Positions 43,444 through 52,475 of a stretch of DNA of 64,000 nucleotides are shown one piece after another. The position numbers and the translations under genes are program-made. Where the stretch lies: positions 1-64,000 of the forward strand of contig NZ_JABBGI010000027.1 of the NCBI RefSeq assembly GCF_012927325.1, read 5' to 3'. Source of the stretch: Chryseobacterium antibioticum (lineage in GTDB: Bacteria > Bacteroidota > Bacteroidia > Flavobacteriales > Weeksellaceae). The number at the start of each line of letters is the position of its first letter. The first letter of the stretch is position 1. The notes under the pieces are model-generated. The model was not told the DNA's origin and did no database searches. It saw only the letters and a list, made by a program, of their open reading frames with translations.

Positions 43444-44418
43444 ATGGAAATTTTAGATATCCTCATCATCGGAGGCGGACCAATCGGCCTCAACTGTGCG
43501 CTTGAAGCTCAGAACAATAATCTGACTTACCTGATCATAGAAAAAGGAACCATCGTCAATTCCTTATACCATTATCCTTTATACATGCGCTTTTTCTCAA
43601 CAGCAGAAAAACTGGAGATTGGCAGTATTCCTTTTATTTCCCCGGCGCCCAAGCCCGGCAGACAGGAAGCACTGGAATATTATCAGGGAATTGCAAGACA
43701 AAAGGAAGTCCATATTAATTTGTATGAAAAGGTGCTGCAAGTTTCCAAAACCGGAGATGTCTTTGATATTAAAACCTCAAAAGCCACTTATCAAGCAAAG
43801 AACGTCATCATTTCTACAGGGTTTTATGATATCCCGAATCTGATGAATGTTCCGGGAGAAAACCTGCCGAAAGTGAAGCATTATTATACAGAGCCCTATC
43901 CTTATGCCCAGCAGAAAATGGTTGTAGTAGGATCCAGCAATTCCGCAGTAGATGCTGCCCTTGAAACTTACCGGAAAGGTGCTAATGTAACCATGATCAT
44001 CCGTCACTCTGAAATCTCAAAAAACGTAAAATATTGGGTAAAACCTGATATTGAAAACCGGATTGCAGAAGGAAGCATCAAAGCCTATTTTAATTCCGAA
44101 ATAGCAGAAATCACAGATAATACAGTTATTTTTAAAGATGAAAACGGACAGATCTATGAGATTGAAAATGATTTTGTTCTGGCATTGACCGGTTACCTCC
44201 CCGACTTTGATTTTTTAAAGAACTCCGGAATTGAACTGCAGGGCGACTGCCTGAATCCGTTGTACCATCCAGAAACCATGGAAACCAATGTTCCGAATTT
44301 ATATCTTGCGGGCGTTGTTTGCGGAGGAAAAGACACCCATCTGTGGTTTATAGAAAACTCCAGGATTCATGCGGAGATGATTGTGAGGAATATTGTATTG
44401 GGAGAATCAAGATTGTAG
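43444..44418 (+). CDS. ypdA: YpdA-like bacillithiol disulfide reductase
   Basis: 324 residues, two Rossmann folds: FAD site ILIIGGGPIGLNCALEA at the N-terminus and NAD(P)H site VVVGSSNSAVDAALE near 160. The sequence FSTAEKLEIGSIPFISPAPKPGR near 50 is distinctive for YpdA rather than thioredoxin reductase, which needs a CxxC motif absent here. It would reduce bacillithiol disulfide with NADPH, implying bacillithiol as the cell's low-molecular thiol. Confidence 0.9.
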   Translation: MEILDILIIGGGPIGLNCALEAQNNNLTYLIIEKGTIVNSLYHYPLYMRFFSTAEKLEIGSIPFISPAPKPGRQEALEYYQGIARQKEVHINLYEKVLQVSKTGDVFDIKTSKATYQAKNVIISTGFYDIPNLMNVPGENLPKVKHYYTEPYPYAQQKMVVVGSSNSAVDAALETYRKGANVTMIIRHSEISKNVKYWVKPDIENRIAEGSIKAYFNSEIAEITDNTVIFKDENGQIYEIENDFVLALTGYLPDFDFLKNSGIELQGDCLNPLYHPETMETNVPNLYLAGVVCGGKDTHLWFIENSRIHAEMIVRNIVLGESRL

Positions 44419-44807
44419 AAGTTAGATATCAGACATCAGATTTTAGACTTGAGACTTGAGATGCTAACTTAAAAAACTTTTTATAGATTATCAAACCAAC
44501 CTTCTTTTTATCCTAAAAGCTGGTTGTTGGTTAATCGCAAAGACGCAAAGATATTTAAAAATATAATGTTGGTAAGGCGCAAGGGTTTTATCAAAGATAA
44601 AATTGATTGGGGATAATTTATTCTGCAAAATCTGCCCGATCCGTGAAATCTGCGGGAGTTAAAGATATGAGATTTCAGACATCAGAAATCGTTTACACAC
44701 CTCCATAACCCCCATCTTCAGGCTTCCACCTTCCATCCTAAAAACTCTAAACCCCTCAGACCCTAAAACTCTCAAACTTCACATCCCCAAATCCCCGGAA
44801 CCCACAC
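44419..44807. other. Gene-free repeat-rich spacer
   Basis: No credible gene in 389 bp. The sequence is made of recurring intergenic words: GATATCAGACATCAGATTTTAGACTTGAGACTTGAG at the left, GCAAAGACGCAAAGAT with GGCGCAAGG near 44539-44580, AATCTGCCCGATCCGTGAAATCTGCGGG near 44627-44655, and pyrimidine-rich CTTCCACCTTCCATCC and CTCTAAACCCCTCAGACCC near 44725-44765. Related words occur at 245-283, 30825-30850, 38211-38330 and 42625-42665. Confidence 0.6.
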
Positions 44808-46031
44808 TTAACTCCCCGCTTTCCTTTTCAGCATCCACGGAATCACAAAATAAAACCCAATAGCGATACCAACAGCCAATACTCCTGTTCCGATCCATAA
44901 AGTATTGAAGCCTAGTTTGTCGGCTGTCATTGTTCCCACATAAGGGGTAATGATAAAGGCTAAAGCAACGGATATTCCATTCATTCCCATATACGCTCCT
45001 TTGTTGTTTTCTCCTGAGCGCAAAGCCGTTATCGTAGACATAAACGGAAGAGTCCATATCTCGCCAATACACAGCAATGTCATCGAAACAATAAGCGTCA
45101 GAATGGAATAATCAAAGGCTAGCATTGCATAGGAAACACCACATAATATGGTTCCTATAAGTAAGGTAAAGGCAAGACTGAAATATTTTTCTGCAATCTG
45201 TACAAAGCCCATTTCAAGCAGAACGATGAGAAAACCGCTATATCCGAGGATATACCCAATATTCTGCTGGCTTAAGTGAGCTGTATCTTTATAGAAAATA
45301 GTCAGTGTACTGAATAACTGGAAAAAACAGATCGAAAACAGCATACAGAAGAAACTGTAAATCAGGAATTTTCCGTCGCGATATGGGGAATTTTCTTTTT
45401 TAACAGCAATGGCTTCTTTTACTTTTTTCGGTTTCAATAAAGCCATCTTATTTCGTTTTCCGAAAAATCTAATATACATCAAACCAGCTAGCAGTGCTGC
45501 CAAAGCATTACTGTAAAATAAAAATTCGTAAGAAATAGCAGATAATATCCCGCCCAATGCAGGTCCTATCGAAAACCCAAGGTTTACAGCCATCCGGTTG
45601 AGTGAAAAAGCTCTCGTAATATTTTCAGGTTTAGCATATTTTGTAATCGCAACTGAGTTGGCAGGTCGGAAAGTTTCGCTCACGATACTCTGGATCAAAA
45701 TAATAGCCGCCAGTCCCACTTCGGTTTTAAAAAGAGGAATAAGGCAGAATAAGGGCACGCTCAGCAGCAGACTCAGACTCTGAACACGGTATTCTCCAAT
45801 TTTATCCGTGATCAATCCGCCCAGCCATGACCCCAAAACAGACCCTATTCCGAAAAAGCTCAGAATAATTCCTGAGTTTTCTATACTGAAATGAAGGTGA
45901 CCCGTCATGTAGACTCCCAAAAAAGGAAGCACCATAGAACCTGCCCGATTGATGAGCATGACCAGCGCCAACATCCAACTTTCTTCCGAGAGTCCTTTAA
46001 AAGAACCCGTATATACGCTAATTAATTTCAC
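44808..46031 (-). CDS. MFS transporter
   Basis: 407 residues, twelve predicted membrane helices. The MFS loop between helices 2 and 3 is GSWLGGLITDKIGEYRVQ, close to the GxLaDrxGrR signature. A basic central loop (FGKRNKMALLKPKKVKEAI, near 190) separates the halves. It resembles MdtH-type drug exporters. Single gene with no regulator next to it. Confidence 0.9.
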   Translation of the reverse strand: MKLISVYTGSFKGLSEESWMLALVMLINRAGSMVLPFLGVYMTGHLHFSIENSGIILSFFGIGSVLGSWLGGLITDKIGEYRVQSLSLLLSVPLFCLIPLFKTEVGLAAIILIQSIVSETFRPANSVAITKYAKPENITRAFSLNRMAVNLGFSIGPALGGILSAISYEFLFYSNALAALLAGLMYIRFFGKRNKMALLKPKKVKEAIAVKKENSPYRDGKFLIYSFFCMLFSICFFQLFSTLTIFYKDTAHLSQQNIGYILGYSGFLIVLLEMGFVQIAEKYFSLAFTLLIGTILCGVSYAMLAFDYSILTLIVSMTLLCIGEIWTLPFMSTITALRSGENNKGAYMGMNGISVALAFIITPYVGTMTADKLGFNTLWIGTGVLAVGIAIGFYFVIPWMLKRKAGS

Positions 46032-46234
46032 ACTATTATTTTTTGGGAGAAAACCCGGTAAGCTGCAAATTTAAGCAAAATGGCCCGGAACATCCTTCAA
46101 AAGGCACTTTATTTATCAATAACATCAATAGAAATAAAAACACATCAGGTTAAGTTGAAAATGATTGATATTGTAACACAATCTACATTCAACTTTTTAA
46201 TTGCATAAACTACAGGAAGCCATTAAATAAACTA

Positions 46235-46801
46235 CCCCGGGGCAGAGCCCCGAAGTATTAAAAGTCAAAAAGTGTAAGTTGAGCCTCATGCACTTTTTGA
46301 TATTCTTTTTCTTTTCCTTGATTTTCTATATATTTTTTAATGACATCTTTGTTTCCATATTGACCTACTGTGTTTGCGTAATAACCACTTGTCCAAAAAT
46401 TTCCACCCCAAAGCTTAGCTTTAACTTCAGGAAAACGTTTGAAAATCTCTTTAGCTGTGATACTTTTTACTTTCATACAAATTTCACTAATTGACAAATT
46501 TGGAACACTTTGTATCAAAAAATGAACATGGTTATCTTCATAACCAATTTCTAAAAAATGAATTTCATAGCGATGAGACAATTCAATACATATTTCTTTC
46601 AAGCCAGTTCCAACTTCTTCACTTATAACCGAATTCCTGTATTTCACAGGAAAAACAATATGGTAAAGAAGTAAGGTTTTATTATGTCTTTTCAAAATAT
46701 GATCGTCCATAAATCAAAGCTACATCTTTTTATTCTTTTGAAAAACCATCCGTTTTTCAAACTTTTCCTCTTTTCACCCCGAGGCAGAGCCTCGAGGAAT
46801 T
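46235..46801 (-). mobile_element. IS200/IS605-type element with hairpin ends
   Basis: The transposase gene is bracketed by CCCCGGGGCAGAGCCCCGAAGTATT (46235-46259) and CCCCGAGGCAGAGCCTCGAGGAATT (46777-46801). Each forms a 6-bp hairpin with an AGA loop (46238-46252 and 46780-46794). The stems differ by compensating changes (GGGGC/GCCCC versus GAGGC/GCCTC). Such subterminal hairpins are recognised by Y1 transposases. Exact ends were not determined. Confidence 0.75.
46258..46710 (-). CDS. tnpA: IS200/IS605-like Y1 transposase (TnpA or RAYT type)
   Basis: 150 residues. The HUH motif appears as DNHVHFLIQSV near residue 65 and the C-terminal catalytic Tyr in WTSGYYANTVGQYGN near 118, both required for single-strand cleavage, so the enzyme could be active. 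LYHIVFPVKYRNSVI is the usual N-terminal strand. The stop codon lies directly at the left hairpin. No accessory tnpB is present. Confidence 0.9.
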   Translation of the reverse strand: MDDHILKRHNKTLLLYHIVFPVKYRNSVISEEVGTGLKEICIELSHRYEIHFLEIGYEDNHVHFLIQSVPNLSISEICMKVKSITAKEIFKRFPEVKAKLWGGNFWTSGYYANTVGQYGNKDVIKKYIENQGKEKEYQKVHEAQLTLFDF

Positions 46802-46850
46802 CTTTAGATTAAAATCATCCTATTCTTCTTCATTACCGAAAATCAAAAAC

Positions 46851-46882
46851 AAAAAAGCAGGACTTGTGAAAGTCCTGCTTTT
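46851..46882 (-). terminator. Terminator of glnS
   Basis: Arms AAAAGCAGGACTT and AAGTCCTGCTTTT (13 bp) with a 4-nt loop, continuing into T-rich sequence on the minus strand, 20 bp after the glnS stop. Confidence 0.9.
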
Positions 46883-46901
46883 ATATATGATAATTGTAAG
46901 A

Positions 46902-48575
46902 TTATTCCGGTTTAAAAGAATCTTTCAATGTTACTGTACGGTTAAATACCAATTGGGAATCCGTAGAATCCTGGTCTTTTGTAAAGTACCCGATTCTCTG
47001 GAACTGAAGTGGCTCTCCTACAGCTACATCTTTTAAGCTTGACTCAGCAAATCCTTTAATCGTAGTTACCGACTCAGGATTTATGAAGTTCAGGAAGTCT
47101 ACATCCTTCTCTGCATCGGGTTGCTCAACAGTAAAGAGTTTGTCATAGATTCTTACATCTACCGGAATCGCATGAGTAGCAGATACCCAGTGAAGTGTAC
47201 CCTTTACTTTTCTTAAGCTTTCTTCCGTTCCGCTTCCGGACTTGCTCTTTTCATCATAAGTAGCATAGATCGTAGTGATCTCGCCGTTTTCATCCTTCTC
47301 TACCCTTTCTGCTTTGATGATGTATGCTGATTTTAAACGAACTTCTCCACCTAATTTCAGTCTGAAGAATTTATTATTAGCTTCTTCTTTAAAGTCTTCT
47401 CTTTCAATATATAATTCTCTTGAGAAAGGAACTTCTCTTGTCCCTGCATTTTCCTGTTCAGGATTATTTTCAGTTTCAAGCCATTCTTCCTTACCCTCAG
47501 GATAATTTTCAATAATCAGTTTTACCGGATCTACCACTGCCATTACACGTTTTGCTACCTTGTTCAGGTCTTCACGTACACAGAAATCAAGCAACTGAAT
47601 TTCGATCAGGTTTTCTCTTTTAGCCACCCCTACTTTTTCAATGAAGTTTTTGATTGATGCCGGTGTGAACCCTTTTCTTCTCATTCCTGAAATGGTAGGC
47701 ATCCTTGGATCATCCCATCCTGTCACTGCATTTTCGGCAACCAGCCTCTGCAATTTTCTTTTGGAAGTGATCATGTAAGAAACGTTCATTCTTGCGAACT
47801 CTCTCTGTTTTGGCGCTACTTTAGATTCGTCATACACCTGCTCTAGGTACCAGTTATAAAGTGGTCTGTGGTTTTCAAATTCCAATGAACATAATGAATG
47901 AGACACCTGCTCCAGATAATCAGATTCACCATGTGCCCAATCGTACATCGGGTAAATTTTCCAGGCTGTACCTGTTCTGTGGTGAGGTCTTTTCAGGATT
48001 CTGTACATCACAGGATCACGCAAATTCATATTGGGAGAAACCATATCGATCTGAGCACGAAGAGACATTGCGCCTTCTTCAAACTCACCGTTTTTCATTC
48101 TTTCGAACAGGTCAAGAGATTCTTCTACCGGACGATTTCTGTATGGCGACTCAACTCCCGGTTCTGCAGGATTCTTTCTCTGCTCGGTGATCACTTCAGA
48201 CGGCTGCTCATCTACATAAGCTTTTCCTTCTTTGATCATCTGTACAGCCCATTCGTAAAGTTGCTGGAAGTAGTCGGATGCATACAGCTCTTTGTCCCAT
48301 TTGAAGCCTAGCCATTCAACATCTTTCTTGATAGAATCTACGAATTCCTGTTCTTCTTTTTCAGGGTTCGTATCGTCGAAACGAAGGTTTACGGGAGCGT
48401 TGTATTTTTCGCCCAGACCAAAGTTGATGCAGATGGCTTTTGTATGGCCAATATGCAGATATCCATTAGGTTCAGGGGGAAAACGGAAACGAATCTGGTC
48501 TTTTTTCAGACCGTTTGCGATATCATCTTCAATAATTTGCTCAATAAAATTGAGTGATTTTTTTTCTTCTTCCAT
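46902..48575 (-). CDS. glnS: Glutaminyl-tRNA synthetase
   Basis: 557 residues from ATG 48575; an ATG 27 bp upstream adds nine unconserved residues. The class I signature PEPNGYLHIGHTKAI (HIGH) is near residue 34 and the second signature is MITSKRKLQ near 265. FDDTNPEKEEQEFVDSI is the GlnRS acceptor-binding segment, and the C-terminal anticodon barrels follow (340-557). Presence of GlnRS indicates direct charging of tRNA-Gln. Confidence 0.95.
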   Translation of the reverse strand: MEEEKKSLNFIEQIIEDDIANGLKKDQIRFRFPPEPNGYLHIGHTKAICINFGLGEKYNAPVNLRFDDTNPEKEEQEFVDSIKKDVEWLGFKWDKELYASDYFQQLYEWAVQMIKEGKAYVDEQPSEVITEQRKNPAEPGVESPYRNRPVEESLDLFERMKNGEFEEGAMSLRAQIDMVSPNMNLRDPVMYRILKRPHHRTGTAWKIYPMYDWAHGESDYLEQVSHSLCSLEFENHRPLYNWYLEQVYDESKVAPKQREFARMNVSYMITSKRKLQRLVAENAVTGWDDPRMPTISGMRRKGFTPASIKNFIEKVGVAKRENLIEIQLLDFCVREDLNKVAKRVMAVVDPVKLIIENYPEGKEEWLETENNPEQENAGTREVPFSRELYIEREDFKEEANNKFFRLKLGGEVRLKSAYIIKAERVEKDENGEITTIYATYDEKSKSGSGTEESLRKVKGTLHWVSATHAIPVDVRIYDKLFTVEQPDAEKDVDFLNFINPESVTTIKGFAESSLKDVAVGEPLQFQRIGYFTKDQDSTDSQLVFNRTVTLKDSFKPE

Positions 48576-48733
48576 TATTAAATTAGCTTTTATTGTATGC
48601 AAAAAAAGTTTTACAAAGTTACGGAAAATTTGGGGCTTACGGAAATGATAATTTAAAAGCTAAACTGATGATAATTCAATATTTTTTTATTAATTTAGAG
48701 AAAACTAAAAACCGTTTCCAAAAATTACCGACT

Positions 48734-49864
48734 ATGGCTGTTTATATCCTAAGCAATCGTAAGATCGTCCGGCATAAGGGCGAAAAAGTAGATTCATTTT
48801 CTAATGATGAATACTCTATTCCCAATTTCAGGATTGCAAAATGTGATTTTGACTCCTATAAAGAACCAACTGCAGCCGCCAAGAAGAAAAAAGACTACAC
48901 TAACCGAAACATTTTAAACTACAAATTATTTTCCGAACCTGAGAAGCAAGGCTATCAAGAAGTCCTGGAAGTCTTACAGAATGAAAAAGGCCTTAAGAAA
49001 TCTGCGCTGACCGCCAATAACCTGGGTGGAACCCAAAGACTGTTCTATGAACTTTATAAGAATATGTCTTCCACAAAGGACCGAAGCGATGTTCTGATCT
49101 TTATCCATGGATATGCTTACGATTTTGATGATGAATTAAAAGCTATCATCGATCTTAAAAAACTATTTATCGACAATCCGGCTTCACCCGTAGAACATAT
49201 CTTATTTGTTAGCTGGCCTGCTTCAAGCAGCATTGTGCCACTTACTTATTTCGATGATAAGGCATCGAGTATCAATTCAGGATCATCGCTGATGAGGCTG
49301 TTTTATTTTTACACCCAGTTTTTAAAAGACATTTTTTCAAACCGTGATCTGATTCCCTGCAATCAGAGGATCCATCTCATGGCTCACTCCATGGGAAACA
49401 GGGTGCTGCAAAGTATGCTGTACAGTCTTAAAAAGGAAAACATTCTGCGCGTAATCGATCAGGTCCTTCTTTTAAATGCAGATGTAACGTATAAGGTTTT
49501 TGAAGATTCGGAAGACTCATTCAATAAGCTTCCGCTGTTGGCCAACCGTGTTTCTATTTATCTAAACAGAAAAGATACTATTTTGGGAATCTCACAATTC
49601 ACTAAAAATATTCTAACTCCGCGATTAGGTAAGAACGGACCGAGTGACATTGCAAAACTTAAAGATATTGTTTCTATAATCGACTGTACTTTCGTAGAAG
49701 ATGATGTCCTGAACAGTTTTAAATATGAAATAGGAAATCACTGGGGATACCTTTCCAGTTCGATGGTACAGAAAGATATTTTCCAAAATTTATATGGCGT
49801 AGATCGAAACTTAATCACTGGAAGATCAAAGGATAACGAAAATATTTTCACAATTATTTCTTAA
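48734..49864 (+). CDS. Alpha/beta hydrolase (DUF900-like)
   Basis: 376 residues from MAVYILSNRK (48734); the frame is open upstream to 48593 but would run into the glnS leader. DVLIFIHGYAYDFDDELK near residue 113 is the oxyanion-hole strand; HLMAHSMGNRVLQSML near 214 is the nucleophile elbow with AHSMGN in place of GxSxG. This resembles DUF900 esterases of unknown substrate. No signal peptide. Confidence 0.8.
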   Translation: MAVYILSNRKIVRHKGEKVDSFSNDEYSIPNFRIAKCDFDSYKEPTAAAKKKKDYTNRNILNYKLFSEPEKQGYQEVLEVLQNEKGLKKSALTANNLGGTQRLFYELYKNMSSTKDRSDVLIFIHGYAYDFDDELKAIIDLKKLFIDNPASPVEHILFVSWPASSSIVPLTYFDDKASSINSGSSLMRLFYFYTQFLKDIFSNRDLIPCNQRIHLMAHSMGNRVLQSMLYSLKKENILRVIDQVLLLNADVTYKVFEDSEDSFNKLPLLANRVSIYLNRKDTILGISQFTKNILTPRLGKNGPSDIAKLKDIVSIIDCTFVEDDVLNSFKYEIGNHWGYLSSSMVQKDIFQNLYGVDRNLITGRSKDNENIFTIIS

Positions 49865-49926
49865 CACTCTATTAAAATACATACTATGAGATGAATCATA
49901 TGTTAAACTTCAAACTAATGTTTAAT

Positions 49927-49943
49927 TTGGCACAAAGATTGTA
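49927..49943 (+). promoter_or_regulatory. Sigma-54-like promoter
   Basis: TTGGCACAAAGATTGTA fits the -24/-12 consensus TTGGCACg-N4-TTGCa at all but the final C (T here). The predicted start would be near 49954, 25 bp before the small peptide gene. No bound enhancer site was identified. Confidence 0.45.
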
Positions 49944-49978
49944 AATTTTCATTAAACTGAGAAATACAAATTTTTATT

Positions 49979-50056
49979 ATGAAAAGATTTAAAAGCAGGT
50001 TTTCTTATTTATTAAGCTATATTAAGAAAGCAATTTTCGTAAAAGATGTGATTTAA
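49979..50056 (+). CDS. Predicted 25-residue cationic peptide
   Basis: ATG to TAA encodes a peptide starting MKRFKSRFSYLLSYIKK and ending AIFVKDVI. It has seven Lys/Arg against one Asp, and hydrophobic residues (Phe, Leu, Tyr, Ile) interleaved. It follows the sigma-54-like site by 35 bp, and a 9-bp hairpin (50131-50156) lies downstream. It would be a small, positively charged, membrane-seeking peptide, but there is no family match from memory and a chance frame is possible. Confidence 0.35.
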   Translation: MKRFKSRFSYLLSYIKKAIFVKDVI

Positions 50057-50130
50057 TTGAAAAACATAAACCCTAAAAAAACACTATCCGACCCTAATAC
50101 TACTCTACCCCTTACTTTCGAATACTCATT

Positions 50131-50156
50131 ATCTTCCATTGTAATCTATGGAAGAT
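50131..50156. other. Hairpin ATCTTCCAT/ATGGAAGAT
   Basis: Nine-base perfect arms with an 8-nt loop. No strong T-run follows, so terminator function is uncertain. A second palindrome, GAATTTA-GT-TAAATTC, lies at 50229-50244. Confidence 0.5.
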
Positions 50157-50323
50157 TAAATTGTTTATGCTTCACAATTTCTTCAGTAAACAAAATGATA
50201 TCACACGAATTTCAAATCCCATCAGAGTGAATTTAGTTAAATTCTTGTACAATAAAAAAAGAGGTTGATATTTACTTTACCAATCACATTAAAATCTTTT
50301 ATTATAAAAATTTAACTGACAAC

Positions 50324-50441
50324 ATGAGAAAACTTAAAAACAATTAAAGGAGGAATCATCCCAATCGACTGTAGTAGCTGGGATCCAAAACAAAGATGTT
50401 GCAAAGCGAGGGATGACAAGCCTGCTTGTCCTGAGCTTTAA
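50324..50441 (+). pseudogene. Frameshifted Cys-rich bacteriocin-like peptide with GG leader
   Basis: ATG 50324 starts MRKLKNN and hits TAA at 50345. One base over, at 50343, an open frame runs IKGGIIPIDCSSWDPKQRCC and on through KARDDKPACPEL to TAA 50439-50441. The pattern of a short Lys-rich leader ending in a double Gly, then DCSSWDP and an RCCK cluster, matches the small bacteriocin-like peptides common in Chryseobacterium (typically M-K-N-L-K-K..G-G..). About ten leader residues appear to be missing, and the frame is broken at the junction. It could be a pseudogene or a sequencing error; the Cys-rich end is well preserved. Confidence 0.55.
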
Positions 50442-50451
50442 TTAACTCTCT

Positions 50452-51459
50452 CTACCTGGCTTTAAACCTGAGCAATTCATTGTTCAGTTCTAAACTAGAT
50501 TCAAAATTATTGACAAATAAAGATCCGGTGCCCAAACCTTGTGGCATCGGATTGTTTTTTGTGAAGGTATATTGTGCAATCGCATTTAAGCCTATATTGC
50601 TTTCCAATGCAGAAGTGATCCACCAGCCTATATTGAGTTGTTCTGCAAGAGAGATCCATTCATCTGAACCTGCAAAACCGCCAACCAAAGCTGGCTTGAG
50701 AATAATATATTGCGGTTGAATCATTTCTAAAAGCTTTTTCTTTTCAATAAGATCTGTAACTCCAATCAATTCCTCATCCAGGGCAATAGGAGTCGGAGTT
50801 ATGACACATAATGATGCCATATCCTTCCAATTGCCTGCTTTTATAGGTTGCTCGATAGAATGAATATGAAGATCTGCGAGCTGCTGTAAAACCGTTTCTG
50901 CTTCTTCCTTGCTGAACCCGCCATTGGCATCTACCCGAAGTTCAAGCTGATCCTTTGAAAATTTTTCTCTTAATGTTTGAAGAATTTTATGTTCAGACTC
51001 CCAATCAACCCCTATTTTCAGTTTAATACAGTGGAACCCTTTTTCAAGCTTCTCGCGAATCTGCTCTTCCATGTAGTGGATATCTCCCATCCAGATCAGT
51101 CCATTGATTTTTATAGCTGACTTTCCCTCTGTAAATTCACTTGGGAAAAACAGATGGTCTCCATGCTTCAGATTCACAATAGCCTGTTCATATCCAAACC
51201 ATATGGATGGAAATTCTTTCAATTCTTCTTTTAAATAGAGGTGATCCTGATTAATATTTTCGCAGAGCCATTGTAGCTTTTCTTCATAATCAGGTCTGTC
51301 ATCAAAACTTAATCCTCTGAAGAGAGCACATTCTCCTGTTCCTTTTTTCCCGTTGTCTTCAACTTCGAGAACAAAGGTCTCTTTTTCATGCAAAACGCCG
51401 CGAGACGTTCCGCTCGGGCGTTTGAATTCTAATAAATATCTAGAATATGTTGCTTTCAT
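50452..51459 (-). CDS. menC: o-Succinylbenzoate synthase-like enolase superfamily enzyme
   Basis: 335 residues. Enolase-superfamily catalytic elements: CIKLKIGVDW with the KxK pair near 158-160, LRVDANGGF (metal Asp), EQPIKAGNW (metal Glu), ALDEELIG (third metal ligand) and ILKPALVGGF (second Lys). It would dehydrate SHCHC to o-succinylbenzoate in menaquinone synthesis. Dipeptide epimerases look alike, but the size and the isochorismate synthase at 22.4 kb favour MenC. The ATG overlaps the fbp stop by one base. Confidence 0.8.
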   Translation of the reverse strand: MKATYSRYLLEFKRPSGTSRGVLHEKETFVLEVEDNGKKGTGECALFRGLSFDDRPDYEEKLQWLCENINQDHLYLKEELKEFPSIWFGYEQAIVNLKHGDHLFFPSEFTEGKSAIKINGLIWMGDIHYMEEQIREKLEKGFHCIKLKIGVDWESEHKILQTLREKFSKDQLELRVDANGGFSKEEAETVLQQLADLHIHSIEQPIKAGNWKDMASLCVITPTPIALDEELIGVTDLIEKKKLLEMIQPQYIILKPALVGGFAGSDEWISLAEQLNIGWWITSALESNIGLNAIAQYTFTKNNPMPQGLGTGSLFVNNFESSLELNNELLRFKAR

Positions 51460-52475
51460 TATTTTACACTGTCGATCCGCATAAATTCCTCTGCTTTTTC
51501 TACCATCTGAATGCTTCCGCAGAAAAACGGGATTCTCTGGTGAAGTTCTGTGGGCTCCACTTCAAGAATTCTTCTGAATCCGTCTGTAGCCTTTCCTCCA
51601 GCCTGTTCAGCAAGGAATGCCATAGGATTACATTCATACAGTAATCTCAGTTTTCCGTTTGGAGACTGGGAATAAGAAGGATAAATATAAATTCCTCCTT
51701 TCAGCATATTTCTGTGGAAATCTGCCACTAAAGAACCGATATACCTCGATGTATAAGGACGGTCCCCCTCTTCCATCTGGCAATACTTAAGATAGTTTTT
51801 AACACCTTGTGGGAATTTGATGTAGTTTCCTTCGTTGATGGAATAAATTTTCCCCATCGTCGGAAATTTCATATTAGGATGAGAAAGATAATACGTTCCC
51901 AGTGAAGGATCCAAAGTAAACCCGTTTACTCCATTTCCGGTAGTATAAACGATCATGGTAGAAGAACCGTAGATCACATATCCTGCCGCAATCTGATTGA
52001 TCCCCTTTTGAAGGAAATCTTCTAACTGAACCGGAGTTCCAGGCTCTGTTACTCTTCTGTAAATAGAGAAAATAGTTCCTACAGAAACATTCACATCAAT
52101 ATTGGAAGATCCGTCTAAAGGATCGATCAGTACTACATATTTACTTAAATGACCGTTTTCACCACATTTAATGTCAATAAAATCATCATTTTCCTCTGAA
52201 GCAATACCACAAACAACCTCTCTTTGAGACAAAGCCGTAATAAAGATATCATTGGCAATCACATCAAGTTTCTGCTGCTCCTCCCCTTGAATATTCTGGT
52301 TGCCGGCAGCTCCTGTTATATCTACAATTCCGGCTTTATTTACTTCTCTGTTTACCACTTTCGAAGCCAATCTTATTGCACTTAGAAGACGAGAAAATTC
52401 ACCTGTAGAATACTGAAAATCATCCTGTTTATCTATAAGAAATTCCCCTAAAGTCTGTAATGGTTGATTTGACAT
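51459..52475 (-). CDS. fbp: Fructose-1,6-bisphosphatase class I
   Basis: 338 residues, class I FBPase. The metal site is [23 protein letters not shown] near 110; [11 protein letters not shown] and [31 protein letters not shown] are the substrate loops. The enzyme hydrolyses fructose 1,6-bisphosphate for gluconeogenesis. It precedes menC with a one-base overlap (TAATG), so the two are co-translated. Confidence 0.95.
   Translation of the reverse strand: [338 protein letters not shown]

Noticed and set aside
44779..45072. A 97-codon minus-strand frame
   Set aside because: It is a shifted frame over the C-terminal part of the MFS transporter gene.
47898..48311. Plus-strand frames over 100 codons opposite glnS
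   Set aside because: They are antisense shadows of a highly conserved gene and have no start context.
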